Part shown: in pieces, positions 40,432 to 50,689 of the stretch
How the letters are laid out: every line of letters starts with the position of its first letter
How positions within the stretch are numbered: the stretch's first letter is position 1
DNA from: Salinarimonas rosea DSM 21201
GTDB lineage: Bacteria; Pseudomonadota; Alphaproteobacteria; Rhizobiales; Beijerinckiaceae
DNA length: 64,000 bases
Assembly (NCBI RefSeq): GCF_000429045.1
Contig: NZ_AUBC01000025.1
Coordinates: 1 to 64,000 of the forward strand
Direction: 5' to 3'
Program-made: the position numbers and the translations under genes
The notes under the pieces: generated by a model
The model's database searches: none
What the model was told of the DNA's origin: nothing
What the model saw: the letters and a program-made list of their open reading frames with translations, nothing else

Positions 40432-41061
40432 ATGCAGGGCGTCACGGTCGTCGATCACCCCCTGGTCCAGCACAAGCTGACGCTGATGCGCGCGAAGGAG
40501 CGCTCGACCAAGGGCTTCCGACAGCTCCTCAACGAGATCGGGATGCTGCTCTGCTACGAGGTCACGCGCGACCTGCCGCTCGAGCACGTCACCGTGGAGA
40601 CGCCGCTCGCGTCGATGCAGGCGCCGCAGATCGCCGGCAAGAAGCTCGTCTTCGCGCCGATCCTGCGTGCGGGCGTCGGCTTCCTCGACGGGATGCTCGA
40701 CCTCGTGCCGTCGGCGCGCGTCGCCCATATCGGCCTCTACCGCGATCCCGAGACCCTGCAGGCGGTGGAATACTACTTCAAGGCCCCGTCCGACCTCGCC
40801 GACCGGCTCGTCATGGTGCTCGACCCGATGCTCGCGACCGCGAACTCGGCGGTGGCGGCGATCGACCGCCTCAAGCAGCGCGGCGCGCGGGACCTGCGCT
40901 TCGTATGCCTGCTCGCCGCGCCCGAGGGCGTCGCGCGGATGCAGGAGGCGCATCCGGACGTGCGGATCTGGACGGCGGCGATCGACGAGCGGCTGAACGA
41001 GCACGGCTACATCGTGCCGGGGCTGGGCGACGCGGGCGACCGGATGTTCGGCACCCGCTGA
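40432..41061 (+). CDS. upp: Uracil phosphoribosyltransferase
   Basis: Salvages uracil with PRPP to UMP. ATG 40432, after GAGGAGCG, gives 209 residues starting [20 protein letters not shown], the usual length. The substrate loops are present: [16 protein letters not shown], the PRPP motif [15 protein letters not shown] and the uracil-binding C-terminal [17 protein letters not shown]. It is a single-gene unit, convergent with the Tad genes 19 bp beyond its stop. It could join the pyrimidine catabolic genes at 50-63 kb metabolically, but they are not linked in an operon. Confidence 0.97.
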   Translation: MQGVTVVDHPLVQHKLTLMRAKERSTKGFRQLLNEIGMLLCYEVTRDLPLEHVTVETPLASMQAPQIAGKKLVFAPILRAGVGFLDGMLDLVPSARVAHIGLYRDPETLQAVEYYFKAPSDLADRLVMVLDPMLATANSAVAAIDRLKQRGARDLRFVCLLAAPEGVARMQEAHPDVRIWTAAIDERLNEHGYIVPGLGDAGDRMFGTR

Positions 41062-41080
41062 CCGGCCGAGGAGCGCGCCC

Positions 41081-41692
41081 TCAGCAGGGCGCGACGCCGG
41101 AGAGCTCGACCTGGGTCGTGTTGCGCACCGGCCAGACCGTCTCGTCCCACAGGTCGATCGTGGTGAACAGGTTGTCCATGCTGAAGATCGGCCGATAGGG
41201 CATCCTCACCTCCGCCAGGATGAAGGACGAGCCGTCCTGGTCGAAGCCGGCGGGGATCGGCACGTCGCTGTTGGCGGCACGCGCAGTTCCGTTGGCGTTG
41301 GCGCGGCTCCAGCAGACCCACGCCGCCATCGGGTCCGGACCCGCGGGATCGCGCACGACCACGCTCGAGAGCACGATCGAGACCTCCGTATCGTCGTAGG
41401 GCTCGAGCACGACGGAGGCGGCGCGCATGATGCCCTGGACGTCGGCGGTGGTGACGGTCCCCACGCGCCCGACCAGGTCGGCGGCCGTGCGCCCGAGCAG
41501 CGTCACCTTGCGGTCCATGCTCAGGGCGACCGTGATCTGCGACATGCCGATGAAGAGCACCAGCATCACCGGAAGCACGAAGGCGAACTCGATCGCGGCG
41601 ACGCCGGCGCGCGCCTCCGCGAAGCGGCGGGCGAAGGCGCGCAGGGCGCCCACGACGCGGATCGGTCGGGTCATCGTCGTCGTCTCCCTCAA
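41081..41692 (-). CDS. TadE/TadG-family pilus assembly pseudopilin
   Basis: A 203-residue protein. A basic cytoplasmic start and one membrane segment, GVAAIEFAFVLPVMLVLFIG (about 29-48), form the TadE signature (AIEFAFVLPV). The remaining part is periplasmic, with two cysteines (VCWSRANA and the C-terminal VAPC). It likely acts as a minor pseudopilin of a Flp/Tad type IVc pilus. It overlaps the preceding tadE-like gene by 4 bp. The rest of a tad cluster is not in the window. Confidence 0.87.
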   Translation of the reverse strand: MRETTTMTRPIRVVGALRAFARRFAEARAGVAAIEFAFVLPVMLVLFIGMSQITVALSMDRKVTLLGRTAADLVGRVGTVTTADVQGIMRAASVVLEPYDDTEVSIVLSSVVVRDPAGPDPMAAWVCWSRANANGTARAANSDVPIPAGFDQDGSSFILAEVRMPYRPIFSMDNLFTTIDLWDETVWPVRNTTQVELSGVAPC

Positions 41693-42297
41693 TTGCCGAA
41701 CGGCTCGTTGCGGAAGGCGGCCGACGCCATGATCAGCCGGCGCCCGTCGGGGAGGTTGGCGCCCGAGCCGTCGAGGATCGTCGTGAAGACGGGGTAGTCG
41801 ATCGCCGCGCGCACCACCACGACCTGCCCCGCGCCGGAGCTCTGGAAGGCGAAGGCGTCGTCGTCGATGGCGCCCTCGTCGTCGAGGACCGCGCCGAAGG
41901 TGACGCCGTCGAAGTCGCCGAAGCTGCGCACGTCGACCCGCAGCGTCGCCTCGCAGTCGAACAGGGCGACGACCCGCGCGCAGATCTCTCGCCTGAAGGC
42001 GGTCTGCAGCTGGGCCGCGTCGGTGATCGCCCGGTTCTCGGACTGGAACTGGCCGGTGTAGATGCGCCGCGAGGCGTCGGAGACCGCGGTCTCGAGCACC
42101 TGCTGCGTCCAGAACACCAGCGCCGCCTCGATGATGGCGAAGAGGAGCGCGAAGAAGGGGATCGCGACGAAGGCGAACTCGATCGCCGTCACGCCCTCCT
42201 CGTCCCTGCGGAAGCGCTTGACGAAGCGGAGCCGGGATCGGTGTGCGACGGAAAGGCCGTGCGAAACGCCGTGCGAATGGCCGTGTCTGGGCGCCAT
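41689..42297 (-). CDS. TadE-family pilus assembly protein
   Basis: A 202-residue TadE-like protein. A His- and Arg-rich N-terminus is followed by DEEGVTAIEFAFVAIPFFAL, then LFAIIEAALVFWTQQVLETA, the TadE membrane signature. The mature part has two cysteines, in REICARVVALFDCEATLRVD. It is cotranscribed with the next TadE/G gene through a 4-bp overlap. The 144 bp before its ATG hold the likely promoter. It is an orphan pair relative to the main Tad secretion genes. Confidence 0.87.
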   Translation of the reverse strand: MAPRHGHSHGVSHGLSVAHRSRLRFVKRFRRDEEGVTAIEFAFVAIPFFALLFAIIEAALVFWTQQVLETAVSDASRRIYTGQFQSENRAITDAAQLQTAFRREICARVVALFDCEATLRVDVRSFGDFDGVTFGAVLDDEGAIDDDAFAFQSSGAGQVVVVRAAIDYPVFTTILDGSGANLPDGRRLIMASAAFRNEPFGN

Positions 42298-42441
42298 GGC
42301 TCTACCCCGAGAGTTCCGGGCGGCGCACGCCGGCGCGCCGCGCCGGTCTCACGAGTAGCGACGAAAGCTTTCCGTTCGGTTGCGCGACGATCCCGAATCT
42401 CGACGAAGCGCCCGGATTCCGGCGTGATCGATCACAGCGCC

Positions 42442-43488
42442 TCAGCGCGGGATCAGGACCCAGTAGTCCAGGTCGAGGATCACGCCCTCGGCATAGCCCT
42501 CGCCCTCGCGTCCCGCGAAATCGCCGCTCGGGCGGTTCTTCACGGCGACCGTGCGCAGGCGCAGCGCGCCGACGTCGTCGCGGCCCGCGAGCGGGCAGGT
42601 GGCGAGGACCTCGCTCCAGGCGCTCACGGTGTCGCCCGCGAACAGCGGCGCGACGTGGCGCCCGGCGTTGACGGCCGCCACCGTGAAGGCGTTCGCGAGC
42701 CCGTTGAAGGAGAGCGCCCGGGCGAGCGAGATCACGTGCCCGCCATAGATCAGCCGCTTGCCGAAGCGGCTCTTCTCGGCGGCCATCCGGTCGAAGTGGA
42801 CCCGCGCCGTGTTCTGGTAGAGGCGGGTGGCGAGCTGATGCTCGGCCTCCTCCACCGTCATCGCGTCGACGTGGTCGATCCGCTCGCCGTCGGAATAGTC
42901 GCCGAAGCGATCGGCGGCGCCGGCGAGGTCGAAGTCGTAGCTGTCGATGGTGAGCGCCGGCGCGTGCCGGGCGATCTCGTCGGCGGCGACGACGGGCGCC
43001 AGCGTCGGCACGTGCGGCTCGGGCGCGGGGGAGGCGGGGTCGCGCTTGCGCACCAGCACCCAGCGGCAATAGGAGAGCACCCGCGCGCCGTCCTGGTTGA
43101 AGCCGGTCGTGCGCACCCAGACGATCCCGGTCTCGCCGTTCGAGCTCTGCTTGAGCCCGATCACCTCCGAGACCGCCCACAGCGTGTCGCCGGGATAGAC
43201 CGGCGCCAGGAAGCGCCCCTCGGCGTAGCCGAGGTTGGCCACCGCGTTCAGGGAGACGTCCGGCACCGTCTTGCCGAAGACCGTGTGGAAGACGAGGAGG
43301 TCGTCGAGGGGCGCGCGGTCGTAGCCGATCGAGCGGGCGAAGTGCTCCGAGGAGGAGACCGCGAAGCGCGAGCCGTAGAGGGCGGTGTAGAGCGCCTGGT
43401 CGCCCACGGTGAGCGTGCGTGGCGTCGCGTGGCGGATCGTCTCGCCCAGCGAGAAATCCTCGAAGAAGCGTCCGGCGTTCGTCTTCAT
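42442..43488 (-). CDS. mch: Mesaconyl-CoA hydratase (MaoC family)
   Basis: Double hot-dog MaoC hydratase of 348 residues; ATG 43488 with GGAGGG before it. It starts MKTNAGRFFEDFSLGETIRH and retains long conserved segments, for example LYTALYGSRFAVSSSEHFA, APLDDLLVFHTVFGKTVPD and NTARVHFD followed by FGKRLIYGGHVISLARALSF. These match the mesaconyl-C1-CoA hydratase of the ethylmalonyl-CoA pathway, which interconverts mesaconyl-CoA and beta-methylmalyl-CoA in acetate and C1 assimilation. Other pathway genes are not near. A role in another acyl-CoA hydration is a weaker alternative. Confidence 0.88.
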   Translation of the reverse strand: MKTNAGRFFEDFSLGETIRHATPRTLTVGDQALYTALYGSRFAVSSSEHFARSIGYDRAPLDDLLVFHTVFGKTVPDVSLNAVANLGYAEGRFLAPVYPGDTLWAVSEVIGLKQSSNGETGIVWVRTTGFNQDGARVLSYCRWVLVRKRDPASPAPEPHVPTLAPVVAADEIARHAPALTIDSYDFDLAGAADRFGDYSDGERIDHVDAMTVEEAEHQLATRLYQNTARVHFDRMAAEKSRFGKRLIYGGHVISLARALSFNGLANAFTVAAVNAGRHVAPLFAGDTVSAWSEVLATCPLAGRDDVGALRLRTVAVKNRPSGDFAGREGEGYAEGVILDLDYWVLIPR

Positions 43489-43649
43489 GGGAGCCCTCCG
43501 CTCGGGATGCGCGTGCGCACGATCTCGCGCGCCGGGGGCGGTCCGGTCAAGCGGGACGCGGGTGGCAAATGGACGAAGGCGCGACGTTCGGGTCTCGTCC
43601 GCGCCGGCGCTCGCCTGCGCGAGCCCTCGCCGGCTCGGCCTTCGCCCGC

Positions 43650-44804
43650 TCAGCCCTCGCCGACCAAAGCGAGGTCGTCGCGGTGGATCATCGCGTCGCG
43701 GCCGCGAAAGCCGAGGATGGTCTCGATCTCGCCGGTCCTGCGCCCGGCGATCCGCCCGGCGTCGTCGCGATCGTAGGCCACGAGGCCGCGCGCGATCTCG
43801 CGCCCCGCCTCGTCGCGCACGCACACGGCGTCGCCGCGGGCGAAGCCGCCCTCGACGCGCTTGACGCCCGCCGGCAGCAGGCTCGCCCCCGCGCGCAGGG
43901 CCTTGGCCGCGCCGGCATCGACCACGAGCACGCCCTTGGGCTCGAGCGCGCCGGCGATCCAGGTCTTGCGCGCCCGCTCGGGGGAGGATTGCGGCGCGAA
44001 CCAGGTGCAGCGCGCGCCGCCCGCGACCGCGCGCAGCGGGTTCTTCGGCCCGCCGTGCGCGATCAGCATGGCGGCGCCCGACGCGGTCGCGATCTTCGCA
44101 GCCTCGATCTTGGTGCGCATGCCCCCGCGCGAGAGCTCGGACGCCGCCCCGCCGGCCATCGCCTCGATCTCGGGCCCGATCCGCTCGACCACGGGGATGT
44201 GCGCCGCGCTCGGATCGCTCGCCGGCGGCGCGGTGTAGAGGCCGTCGACGTCGGAGAACAGCACGAGCAGGTCCGCGCCGATCATGGACGCGACGCGGGC
44301 GGCGAGGCGGTCGTTGTCGCCGTAGCGGATCTCGCTCGTCGCCACGGTGTCGTTCTCGTTGACCACCGGCACGGCCCGCATCTCGAGCAGCTTCTTCAGG
44401 GTGGCGCGGGCGTTGAGGTAGCGCCGGCGCTCCTCGGTGTCGCCGAGCGTCACGAGGATCTGCCCGGCGGTGATGCCGTGATGGGCGAGCACCTCGGCCC
44501 AGACGCGGGCGAGCGCGATCTGCCCGACGGCGGCCGCGGCCTGGCTCTCCTCGAGCCGCAGCGGCCCGGCGGGCAGCGCGAGCACGGAGCGGCCCATGGC
44601 GATGGCGCCCGAGGAGACGACGAGCACGTCCGCCCCGCGGGCGTGCAGCTCCGCGATGTCCTCCGCCAGCGCCGCGAGCCAGGCCGCGTTGAGCCGGCCG
44701 CGGGCGCGGTCGACGAGCAGCGCCGAGCCGACCTTGATCACGATCCGGCGGTAGGAGGCGAGGGCGGGGGGGTGCGTGGCGGCGTGGGGGGCGGCGGCGG
44801 TCAC
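43650..44804 (-). CDS. proB: Glutamate 5-kinase
   Basis: First enzyme of proline synthesis, phosphorylating glutamate. GTG 44804 gives 384 residues. The amino-acid kinase domain shows [48 protein letters not shown] and the [17 protein letters not shown] motif; a C-terminal PUA domain follows (about 285-370). The GTG overlaps the stop of the upstream toxin gene (GTGA), so its translation is probably coupled to that gene. In relatives obg precedes proB directly and proA follows; here a VapBC-like pair is inserted and proA is not downstream. Confidence 0.95.
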   Translation of the reverse strand: MTAAAPHAATHPPALASYRRIVIKVGSALLVDRARGRLNAAWLAALAEDIAELHARGADVLVVSSGAIAMGRSVLALPAGPLRLEESQAAAAVGQIALARVWAEVLAHHGITAGQILVTLGDTEERRRYLNARATLKKLLEMRAVPVVNENDTVATSEIRYGDNDRLAARVASMIGADLLVLFSDVDGLYTAPPASDPSAAHIPVVERIGPEIEAMAGGAASELSRGGMRTKIEAAKIATASGAAMLIAHGGPKNPLRAVAGGARCTWFAPQSSPERARKTWIAGALEPKGVLVVDAGAAKALRAGASLLPAGVKRVEGGFARGDAVCVRDEAGREIARGLVAYDRDDAGRIAGRRTGEIETILGFRGRDAMIHRDDLALVGEG

Positions 44805-45223
44805 GGGGCGGATCCTGGCGCGGAGGCCAGGTCGGTGTGCCCGAAATCGCCGCCCTTGTACAGGAGCGGCGCGGCGGCCCGTCTTGCGACGGCGTAGGCG
44901 AGGCAATCGCCGAAGTTCAGCCGCGCCGGGTGGTCGCGCCCCTTGCCGAACCGGCGGAACGCGTCGGCGGCGAGGAGGAAGTGGTCCTCGTCGAAGGGCA
45001 CCACGGTGACATTGGGCTGGGCGATCAGCGCCTTGATCGCGGCGAGGGCCTCCTCCTCGCCGCGCCGGGTGGAGACCACCTGATACAGCTCGACGAGGGT
45101 CGGTGCACCGATGATGCAGGCCGCGCGCTCGAGCCACGTCTGAAAACGGGCGCGGTCAGGCTCGTCGAGGAGAATGGCTGCCAGAACGGACGTGTCGACG
45201 GACACCCTCGACCCGTCCGTCAT
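44801..45223 (-). CDS. PIN-domain toxin, VapC-like
   Basis: A 140-residue PIN nuclease. The first acidic residue is in [17 protein letters not shown] (D10), further ones in [14 protein letters not shown] and [13 protein letters not shown], and the last in [14 protein letters not shown], the full active-site set of VapC. It is coupled to its antitoxin gene (4-bp overlap) and to proB (4-bp overlap at its stop). Target RNA not predictable. It differs clearly from the PIN protein in the suc operon, so the two modules are independent arrivals. Confidence 0.88.
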   Translation of the reverse strand: MTDGSRVSVDTSVLAAILLDEPDRARFQTWLERAACIIGAPTLVELYQVVSTRRGEEEALAAIKALIAQPNVTVVPFDEDHFLLAADAFRRFGKGRDHPARLNFGDCLAYAVARRAAAPLLYKGGDFGHTDLASAPGSAP

Positions 45224-45660
45224 ATGGGGAGGCCATTCTCGTCGTACATGTCGGCATGATCGTAGCTGCCCTCGGACGGGTGACCACGATTGATCCAGGT
45301 GATCAACGCGTTCAGCTCCGCGCGCCGCCGCGCAATCGCCGCCTCCGAGAAGATATCCTCGCCTTCGACGGTCGTCTCTCGGCGTCGCGCCGCGATGTCT
45401 CTCCTGGCCGCCTCGATGATCGCATCCGCAGAGCGGTTCTCGGGGTCTCTCGGAGAGCTTCGCGCCGTGAGGTCGGCCGGGCCGTCGACAGCTCCTTCGG
45501 AGTCGTCTCGCGCGTCGCGGGGAGCCAGCGCCGCATGGCGCTGCGCCATCGCGCGAAGCGCTTGCTCGACCACCGCATCGACGCTCTCGCCCGTCTGCTC
45601 CGCGAGCCGGTGCGCCGCGTCGTACGCCGCATCGCTGTGGACCTTCAGCTCACGACCCAT
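45220..45660 (-). CDS. VapB-type antitoxin
   Basis: A 146-residue partner of the VapC-like toxin. It begins MGRELKVHSDAAYDAAHRLA, where the N-terminal segment resembles a PSK/VapB-type DNA-binding part, and ends [12 protein letters not shown], the tail seen in many VapB antitoxins that occupy the toxin's groove. The middle (about 45-75) is acidic and Pro/Ser-rich, possibly disordered and protease-sensitive. It starts 80 bp after obg, which leaves room for an own promoter. Confidence 0.82.
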   Translation of the reverse strand: MGRELKVHSDAAYDAAHRLAEQTGESVDAVVEQALRAMAQRHAALAPRDARDDSEGAVDGPADLTARSSPRDPENRSADAIIEAARRDIAARRRETTVEGEDIFSEAAIARRRAELNALITWINRGHPSEGSYDHADMYDENGLPI

Positions 45661-45740
45661 CGCGCCCTCCCGTCACCGTCCCGAGGATACGCATCTGCAA
45701 CCCCAGCGTCAATGCACGACGGATATACCCGTCTCGTGCG

Positions 45741-47517
<1,777 letters not shown>

Positions 47518-47580
47518 GTCTCGGCTCCGGGTCGCGGCGCCGAACCCCTCGCGGGAGGCCTGGAGCGCCGAATGAGAAAC

Positions 47581-47615
47581 GACGAAGGGGAGGTGGCGCC
47601 CCACCTCCCCTCGTC
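47581..47615 (-). terminator. Candidate intrinsic terminator after rpmA
   Basis: A 10-bp GC stem (GGGGAGGTGG with CCACCTCCCC) around CGCC, extended by GACGA/TCGTC with one bulge. On the minus strand it is followed by GTTTCTCATT, a weak T-rich tail. It lies 114 bp past the rpmA stop and upstream of the GNAT gene, so the ribosomal genes may form their own unit with partial read-through. Confidence 0.55.
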
Positions 47616-47728
47616 GGTCTCTCCGAGAGCCTGTCCCGCCTGGGGCGGGTCCGGCGTGTCTCTCGAAGCTCTCGCTCGGGTCTGGTGGGACCGGCGGGAG
47701 CTTCGGGGTCAACGCTCGCTCTCGCCGC

Positions 47729-47995
47729 TTACTCTGCCGCCTGTGCGGCGGGAATCACGGATACGAAGGATTTGCCGGCTCGCTTGCCGAACTGCACGCG
47801 CCCGTCCGTGAGGGCGAAGAGCGTATGATCCTTGCCGCAGCCGACGTTGAGGCCCGGGTTCACGCGCGTGCCGCGTTGGCGCACGATGATGTTGCCGGCC
47901 ACGACGGCCTCGTTGCCGAACTTCTTGACGCCGAGGCGCCGACCTTCGGAGTCGCGACCGTTGCGCGACGAACCGCCAGCCTTCTTGTGAGCCAT
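47729..47995 (-). CDS. rpmA: 50S ribosomal protein L27
   Basis: An 88-residue ribosomal protein whose N-terminus reaches the peptidyl-transferase centre. It starts [20 protein letters not shown] and contains [20 protein letters not shown] and [12 protein letters not shown]. It is the uncleaved proteobacterial type, with no N-terminal pro-sequence. It lies 73 bp after rplU. Confidence 0.98.
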   Translation of the reverse strand: MAHKKAGGSSRNGRDSEGRRLGVKKFGNEAVVAGNIIVRQRGTRVNPGLNVGCGKDHTLFALTDGRVQFGKRAGKSFVSVIPAAQAAE

Positions 47996-48068
47996 GGGTC
48001 TACTCCCGTCTCGTCTCTCGCCTTGCGATCGCGGGCTCGCGCCGCGCCGATCGCGCAGAATTCGTGGT

Positions 48069-48467
48069 TCAGGCCTCGGCGGTGTCGCCCGCCTCGGCCT
48101 CCGGCTTCGCCGTGCTCACCGCCTTGCGCGGCGTCGCCTCGGCCTTGACCGTCTTGCCGTTCGCCGAGATCTCGACGATGCGCAGGGACATCAGGTCCTG
48201 GCGGTGGCCCCGCTTGCGCTTCGAGTTCTGGCGGCGGCGCTTCTTGAAGGCGATGACCTTCGGCCCGCGCGTGAGCGCGACCACCTCGGCCTTCACCGAC
48301 GCGCCGTCCACGGTCGGCGCACCGACCTGGACGTCCTCGCCCTCGCCCACCATCAGAACGTCGAGCTCGACGGTCTGGCCCGGCTCGGCGGAGAGCCTCT
48401 CGATCGTAATCACGTCCGACGCGGCAACGCGGTACTGCTTGCCGCCGGTCTTGATCACTGCGAACAT
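48069..48467 (-). CDS. rplU: 50S ribosomal protein L21
   Basis: A 132-residue 23S rRNA-binding protein. ATG 48467 yields the standard start [20 protein letters not shown]. The RNA-binding basic region [20 protein letters not shown] is intact. The C-terminus has a 30-residue Ala/Glu/Lys extension common in Hyphomicrobiales. First gene of rplU-rpmA, with a good promoter about 120 bp upstream. Confidence 0.98.
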   Translation of the reverse strand: MFAVIKTGGKQYRVAASDVITIERLSAEPGQTVELDVLMVGEGEDVQVGAPTVDGASVKAEVVALTRGPKVIAFKKRRRQNSKRKRGHRQDLMSLRIVEISANGKTVKAEATPRKAVSTAKPEAEAGDTAEA

Positions 48468-48584
48468 CGTTTTCTCCTCGTGTTCGATCCGGCTCTCCGC
48501 GCGGTCGCCAGGGGCGATCGACGGGACCGGCTTCTTTGCAGCATCCGGCATCCCCCGCGCGCGAACGCGCTGCGGGAAGCGAGG

Positions 48585-48613
48585 GAGGTAGTCGCAAACG
48601 GCGCGCCTGTCAA
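48585..48613 (-). promoter_or_regulatory. Promoter of the rplU-rpmA operon
   Basis: Minus-strand TTGACA (48613-48608) and TACCTC (48590-48585) are separated by exactly 17 bp; the -35 box is perfect. The -10 lies 118 bp before the rplU ATG, leaving a leader of about 110 nt that could hold autoregulatory structure. Confidence 0.65.
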
Positions 48614-48710
48614 CGAAAGATGCGCGCGGGTGATGTCTCCGTTTGAATTTTGAGGCGCTCGTTTTCGGATCGGTTCATTGGCCTATGCACCCGTGGCCGG
48701 CGCGCCAAAG

Positions 48711-48731
48711 AAAAACCCCGCCGAAGCGGGG
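48711..48731 (-). terminator. Intrinsic terminator of the HicAB-like pair
   Basis: Stem CCCCGC/GCGGGG with a TTCG loop on the minus strand, followed by a run of five T. It starts 8 bp past the stop of the HTH gene at 48739, so it insulates rplU from the foreign-looking pair upstream of it. Confidence 0.8.
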
Positions 48732-48738
48732 CTCGTGT

Positions 48739-49269
48739 TTAGGCGCAGCTTTTTTGCCGTTGTGCGGTCTCGCGTAGCGTTGCCCGAAGCGCGAAATCGT
48801 CCAGATTGAGATGCTCGTTGGCAGATCGAATTATCGCCGCCTCTACCACATGCTCTTCTCGCAGAGTCCCTCTCAGGTGCATCCAAGTGGCGACGGCCTG
48901 CCACTGGTAAAGCGGACTCTCAGATGTGACCCGAACCGCCGGGGCTGGGAAGCCCTCCCCCCGCTGCTCTTTAGCGTAGAGACTGACAGCCGCTCGTGAG
49001 AGATTCGTCCGGTGCGCAATCTCGGAGAGGCTTACCAACGGGTCTGGCTCGACCCGGTCAACTGCCGCGCCCGCAGCCCGCACGTCGGCTATCGCTGAAG
49101 AGATCGCCTCGTCCAGAGATACTGCCTCTCGCGCGAAGTCGATTATTACGTGTCCTCTCTGGAATGAGACGGTCGCGTCATCGCAGCCGGCGTCATAGAA
49201 GCGGCTCTCAAAGTCCTCGGCCTTCGGGTCTGGGCCTGATGCGATGATGCTGAACTCAAACGTCTTCAT
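48739..49269 (-). CDS. HicB-like/HTH regulator partner of a HicA-like protein
   Basis: A 176-residue protein from ATG 49269. Residues 1-75 (MKTFEFSIIASGPDPKAEDF ... HVIIDFAREAVSLDEAISSA) show a beta-alpha-beta pattern reminiscent of HicB. Residues about 82-135 hold a MerR/XRE-like helix-turn-helix (VSLSEIAHRTNLSRAAVSLY) and a FPAPAVRV segment. It overlaps the HicA-like gene by 14 bp. Codon choice and base composition are clearly less GC-rich than in flanking ribosomal genes, which points to transfer. Likely an antitoxin and autoregulator; function inferred from context. Confidence 0.72.
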   Translation of the reverse strand: MKTFEFSIIASGPDPKAEDFESRFYDAGCDDATVSFQRGHVIIDFAREAVSLDEAISSAIADVRAAGAAVDRVEPDPLVSLSEIAHRTNLSRAAVSLYAKEQRGEGFPAPAVRVTSESPLYQWQAVATWMHLRGTLREEHVVEAAIIRSANEHLNLDDFALRATLRETAQRQKSCA

Positions 49270-49498
49270 CGTCGGCCTCCTTCTTATGCGGGCAGCGGTC
49301 CACTGCCCGGACGATCTGGCGTGCGTGATTCCCACCGTTCTTGGGGGTTCCGTTTACGCCGACTTGGCAGCCGTCGCGATCGGCCTTGGCGCAATAGAGC
49401 CGGCCCCAGTGACCCTGCTTGCGCAAGCTCCAGCCCTGCGATTCGGCATACGCCACGGCATCCTCAACCTCCTTGTTGGGGTGTCGCGACCTAGACAT
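49256..49498 (-). CDS. HicA-like small protein, putative toxin
   Basis: An 80-residue protein from ATG 49498 beginning MSRSRHPNKEVEDAVAYAES. The core QGWSLRKQGHWGRLYCAK resembles the HicA double-stranded-RNA-binding fold with its catalytic histidine (here the H of GHWG), and NHARQIVRAVDRCPH closes the domain. It overlaps the HTH partner by 14 bp, a typical toxin-antitoxin arrangement. An upstream ATG adding 11 residues is not supported. Toxicity is not shown. Confidence 0.7.
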   Translation of the reverse strand: MSRSRHPNKEVEDAVAYAESQGWSLRKQGHWGRLYCAKADRDGCQVGVNGTPKNGGNHARQIVRAVDRCPHKKEADDEDV

Positions 49499-49603
49499 CA
49501 CGCCACCGCAAAATGACGCCACCGTCAACATATGTCAACACAGGTCGTTCCCCAATTTCCTGACGCGGTAAAGCGTCGCCGAAAGCTCTCCCGACGGGCT
49601 TCA

Positions 49604-50130
49604 TTAAGTCCGGGGTGTATGAGGCTCCCGCTTCCCTGGCTTCGGCAGACTCGCCTCAACCAGCTCCGCCACATCCTCCATGGACCAGAGGCGGTCCGGC
49701 ATGCCAGCAGCCATCGCAGGTGTGAGCTTGTGCCCCTTGTGGATCTTAACGAAACGGTACCACACGGTATAGAGCGCAACCATATGGGCGTGGTTCTCGA
49801 ACTTCTCCGAGAAGGCGCTCGTCAGCCGCGTGAACCGGCGCATCTGCATCTGCGTGGTGAGGTTCTGGCGCTCGGCGTAGGACGTGGAAACGTGCTTGCG
49901 ATCGGGACGTCCCTCGACCGTTTCCTTGCGAGCCCCGACGCATTTCGCGGGGCTGCTCGCTCTTGGGCATCCCCGTAGAGCTTCACAAGCATCGCATAAT
50001 CGACGCCCGCGCCGAACGCCTTCTCCACCGCCTCGAGGTACGCCTTGTGACCGTCCAACGTGAGCTGGACACGGCCGGCGAGCCGATCGGCAACGTCCTG
50101 CATGGCCTCGAAATTCAAACTGAGACATCA
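49604..50130 (-). pseudogene. IS1-like family transposase remnant, truncated and frameshifted
   Basis: Two frames together resemble the C-terminal half of an IS1-type transposase. Upstream frame (about 50118-49960): DVADRLAGRVQLTLDGHKAY and FGAGVDYAMLVKLYGDAQE. Downstream frame (about 49960-49604): SSPAKCVGARKETVEGRPD, HVSTSYAERQNLTTQMQMRR and MAAGMPDRLWSMEDVAELVE. The shift lies near 49955-49965. The N-terminal half is missing and no terminal inverted repeats were identified. It marks a past insertion beside the HicAB-like pair. Confidence 0.8.
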
Positions 50131-50280
50131 CTTGCGCGCGAGCCGCATCTCGATCCCGCATCTTGGTCCCGGGTGTCGATCGTCGGTCGCGGGCTCCGGC
50201 TCGCCCCGGAAGCGCGGAAAAGCCTTGCGCCGGAGCCGCCGGCCGGCCACATGGGACCCGCGAGGCCACGTCCTCCCCCC

Positions 50281-50330
50281 AGCGTCGGGTTCAGGTCCGG
50301 GACGGCCCGGCTGCTCCGTGGAGGGCGCTG
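50281..50330 (+). promoter_or_regulatory. Structured leader before sugE, possible guanidine-responsive element
   Basis: Immediately before the sugE ribosome site lies a perfect 5-bp hairpin with an ACGG tetraloop (CCGGG-ACGG-CCCGG, 50297-50310), flanked by GTCGGGTTC and CTGCTCCGTGGAG. An ACGG-loop hairpin is the hallmark of one half of the guanidine-II riboswitch, while the flanks recall the first half of guanidine-I. A second ACGR hairpin or the guanidine-I 3' core was not found, so this is only a candidate. Confidence 0.3.
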
Positions 50331-50332
50331 TC

Positions 50333-50653
50333 GTGGCTTGGCTCATCCTTTTCGTCGCCGGATTGTTCGAGGTCGTCTGGGCCTTCTCCATGAAGCAGTC
50401 CGACGGCTTCACGCGCCTGCAACCCACCATCGTGACTCTCGTCGCGATGGCGATCAGCTTCGGCCTGCTGGCATGGTCGATGCGGGTCCTGCCGCTCGGC
50501 ACGGCCTACACGATCTGGACCGGCATCGGCGCCCTCGGCGCGTTCGTCGTCGGCATCACGGTGCTGGGCGAGCCCGTCAACGCCACGCGCCTCCTCGCCG
50601 CCGCGCTCATCGTCGCCGGGCTCCTGCTCATGAAGCTGTCGAGCGCAGGCTGA
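50333..50653 (+). CDS. sugE: SMR-family exporter SugE/Gdx (guanidinium)
   Basis: Four-helix small multidrug-resistance protein of 106 residues from GTG 50333 (GGAGGG 7 bases upstream). It starts MAWLILFVAGLFEVVWAFSM with the essential membrane glutamate in GLFEVVWA (E13), and has the Gdx-type GLLAWSMRVLPLGTAYTIWT loop. Gdx proteins exchange guanidinium for protons as dual-topology dimers. The hydantoinase downstream on the other strand is convergent. Quaternary ammonium export is the older annotation of the family. Confidence 0.92.
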   Translation: MAWLILFVAGLFEVVWAFSMKQSDGFTRLQPTIVTLVAMAISFGLLAWSMRVLPLGTAYTIWTGIGALGAFVVGITVLGEPVNATRLLAAALIVAGLLLMKLSSAG

Positions 50654-50689
50654 AGCCGGCACCCGCAAGCGACGGCGACGCCGCCGGTC

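Noticed and set aside
49532-49978. A 148-codon plus-strand frame in the transposase remnant
   Set aside because: The minus strand carries recognisable IS1-type transposase segments over the same bases, so this frame is a shadow.
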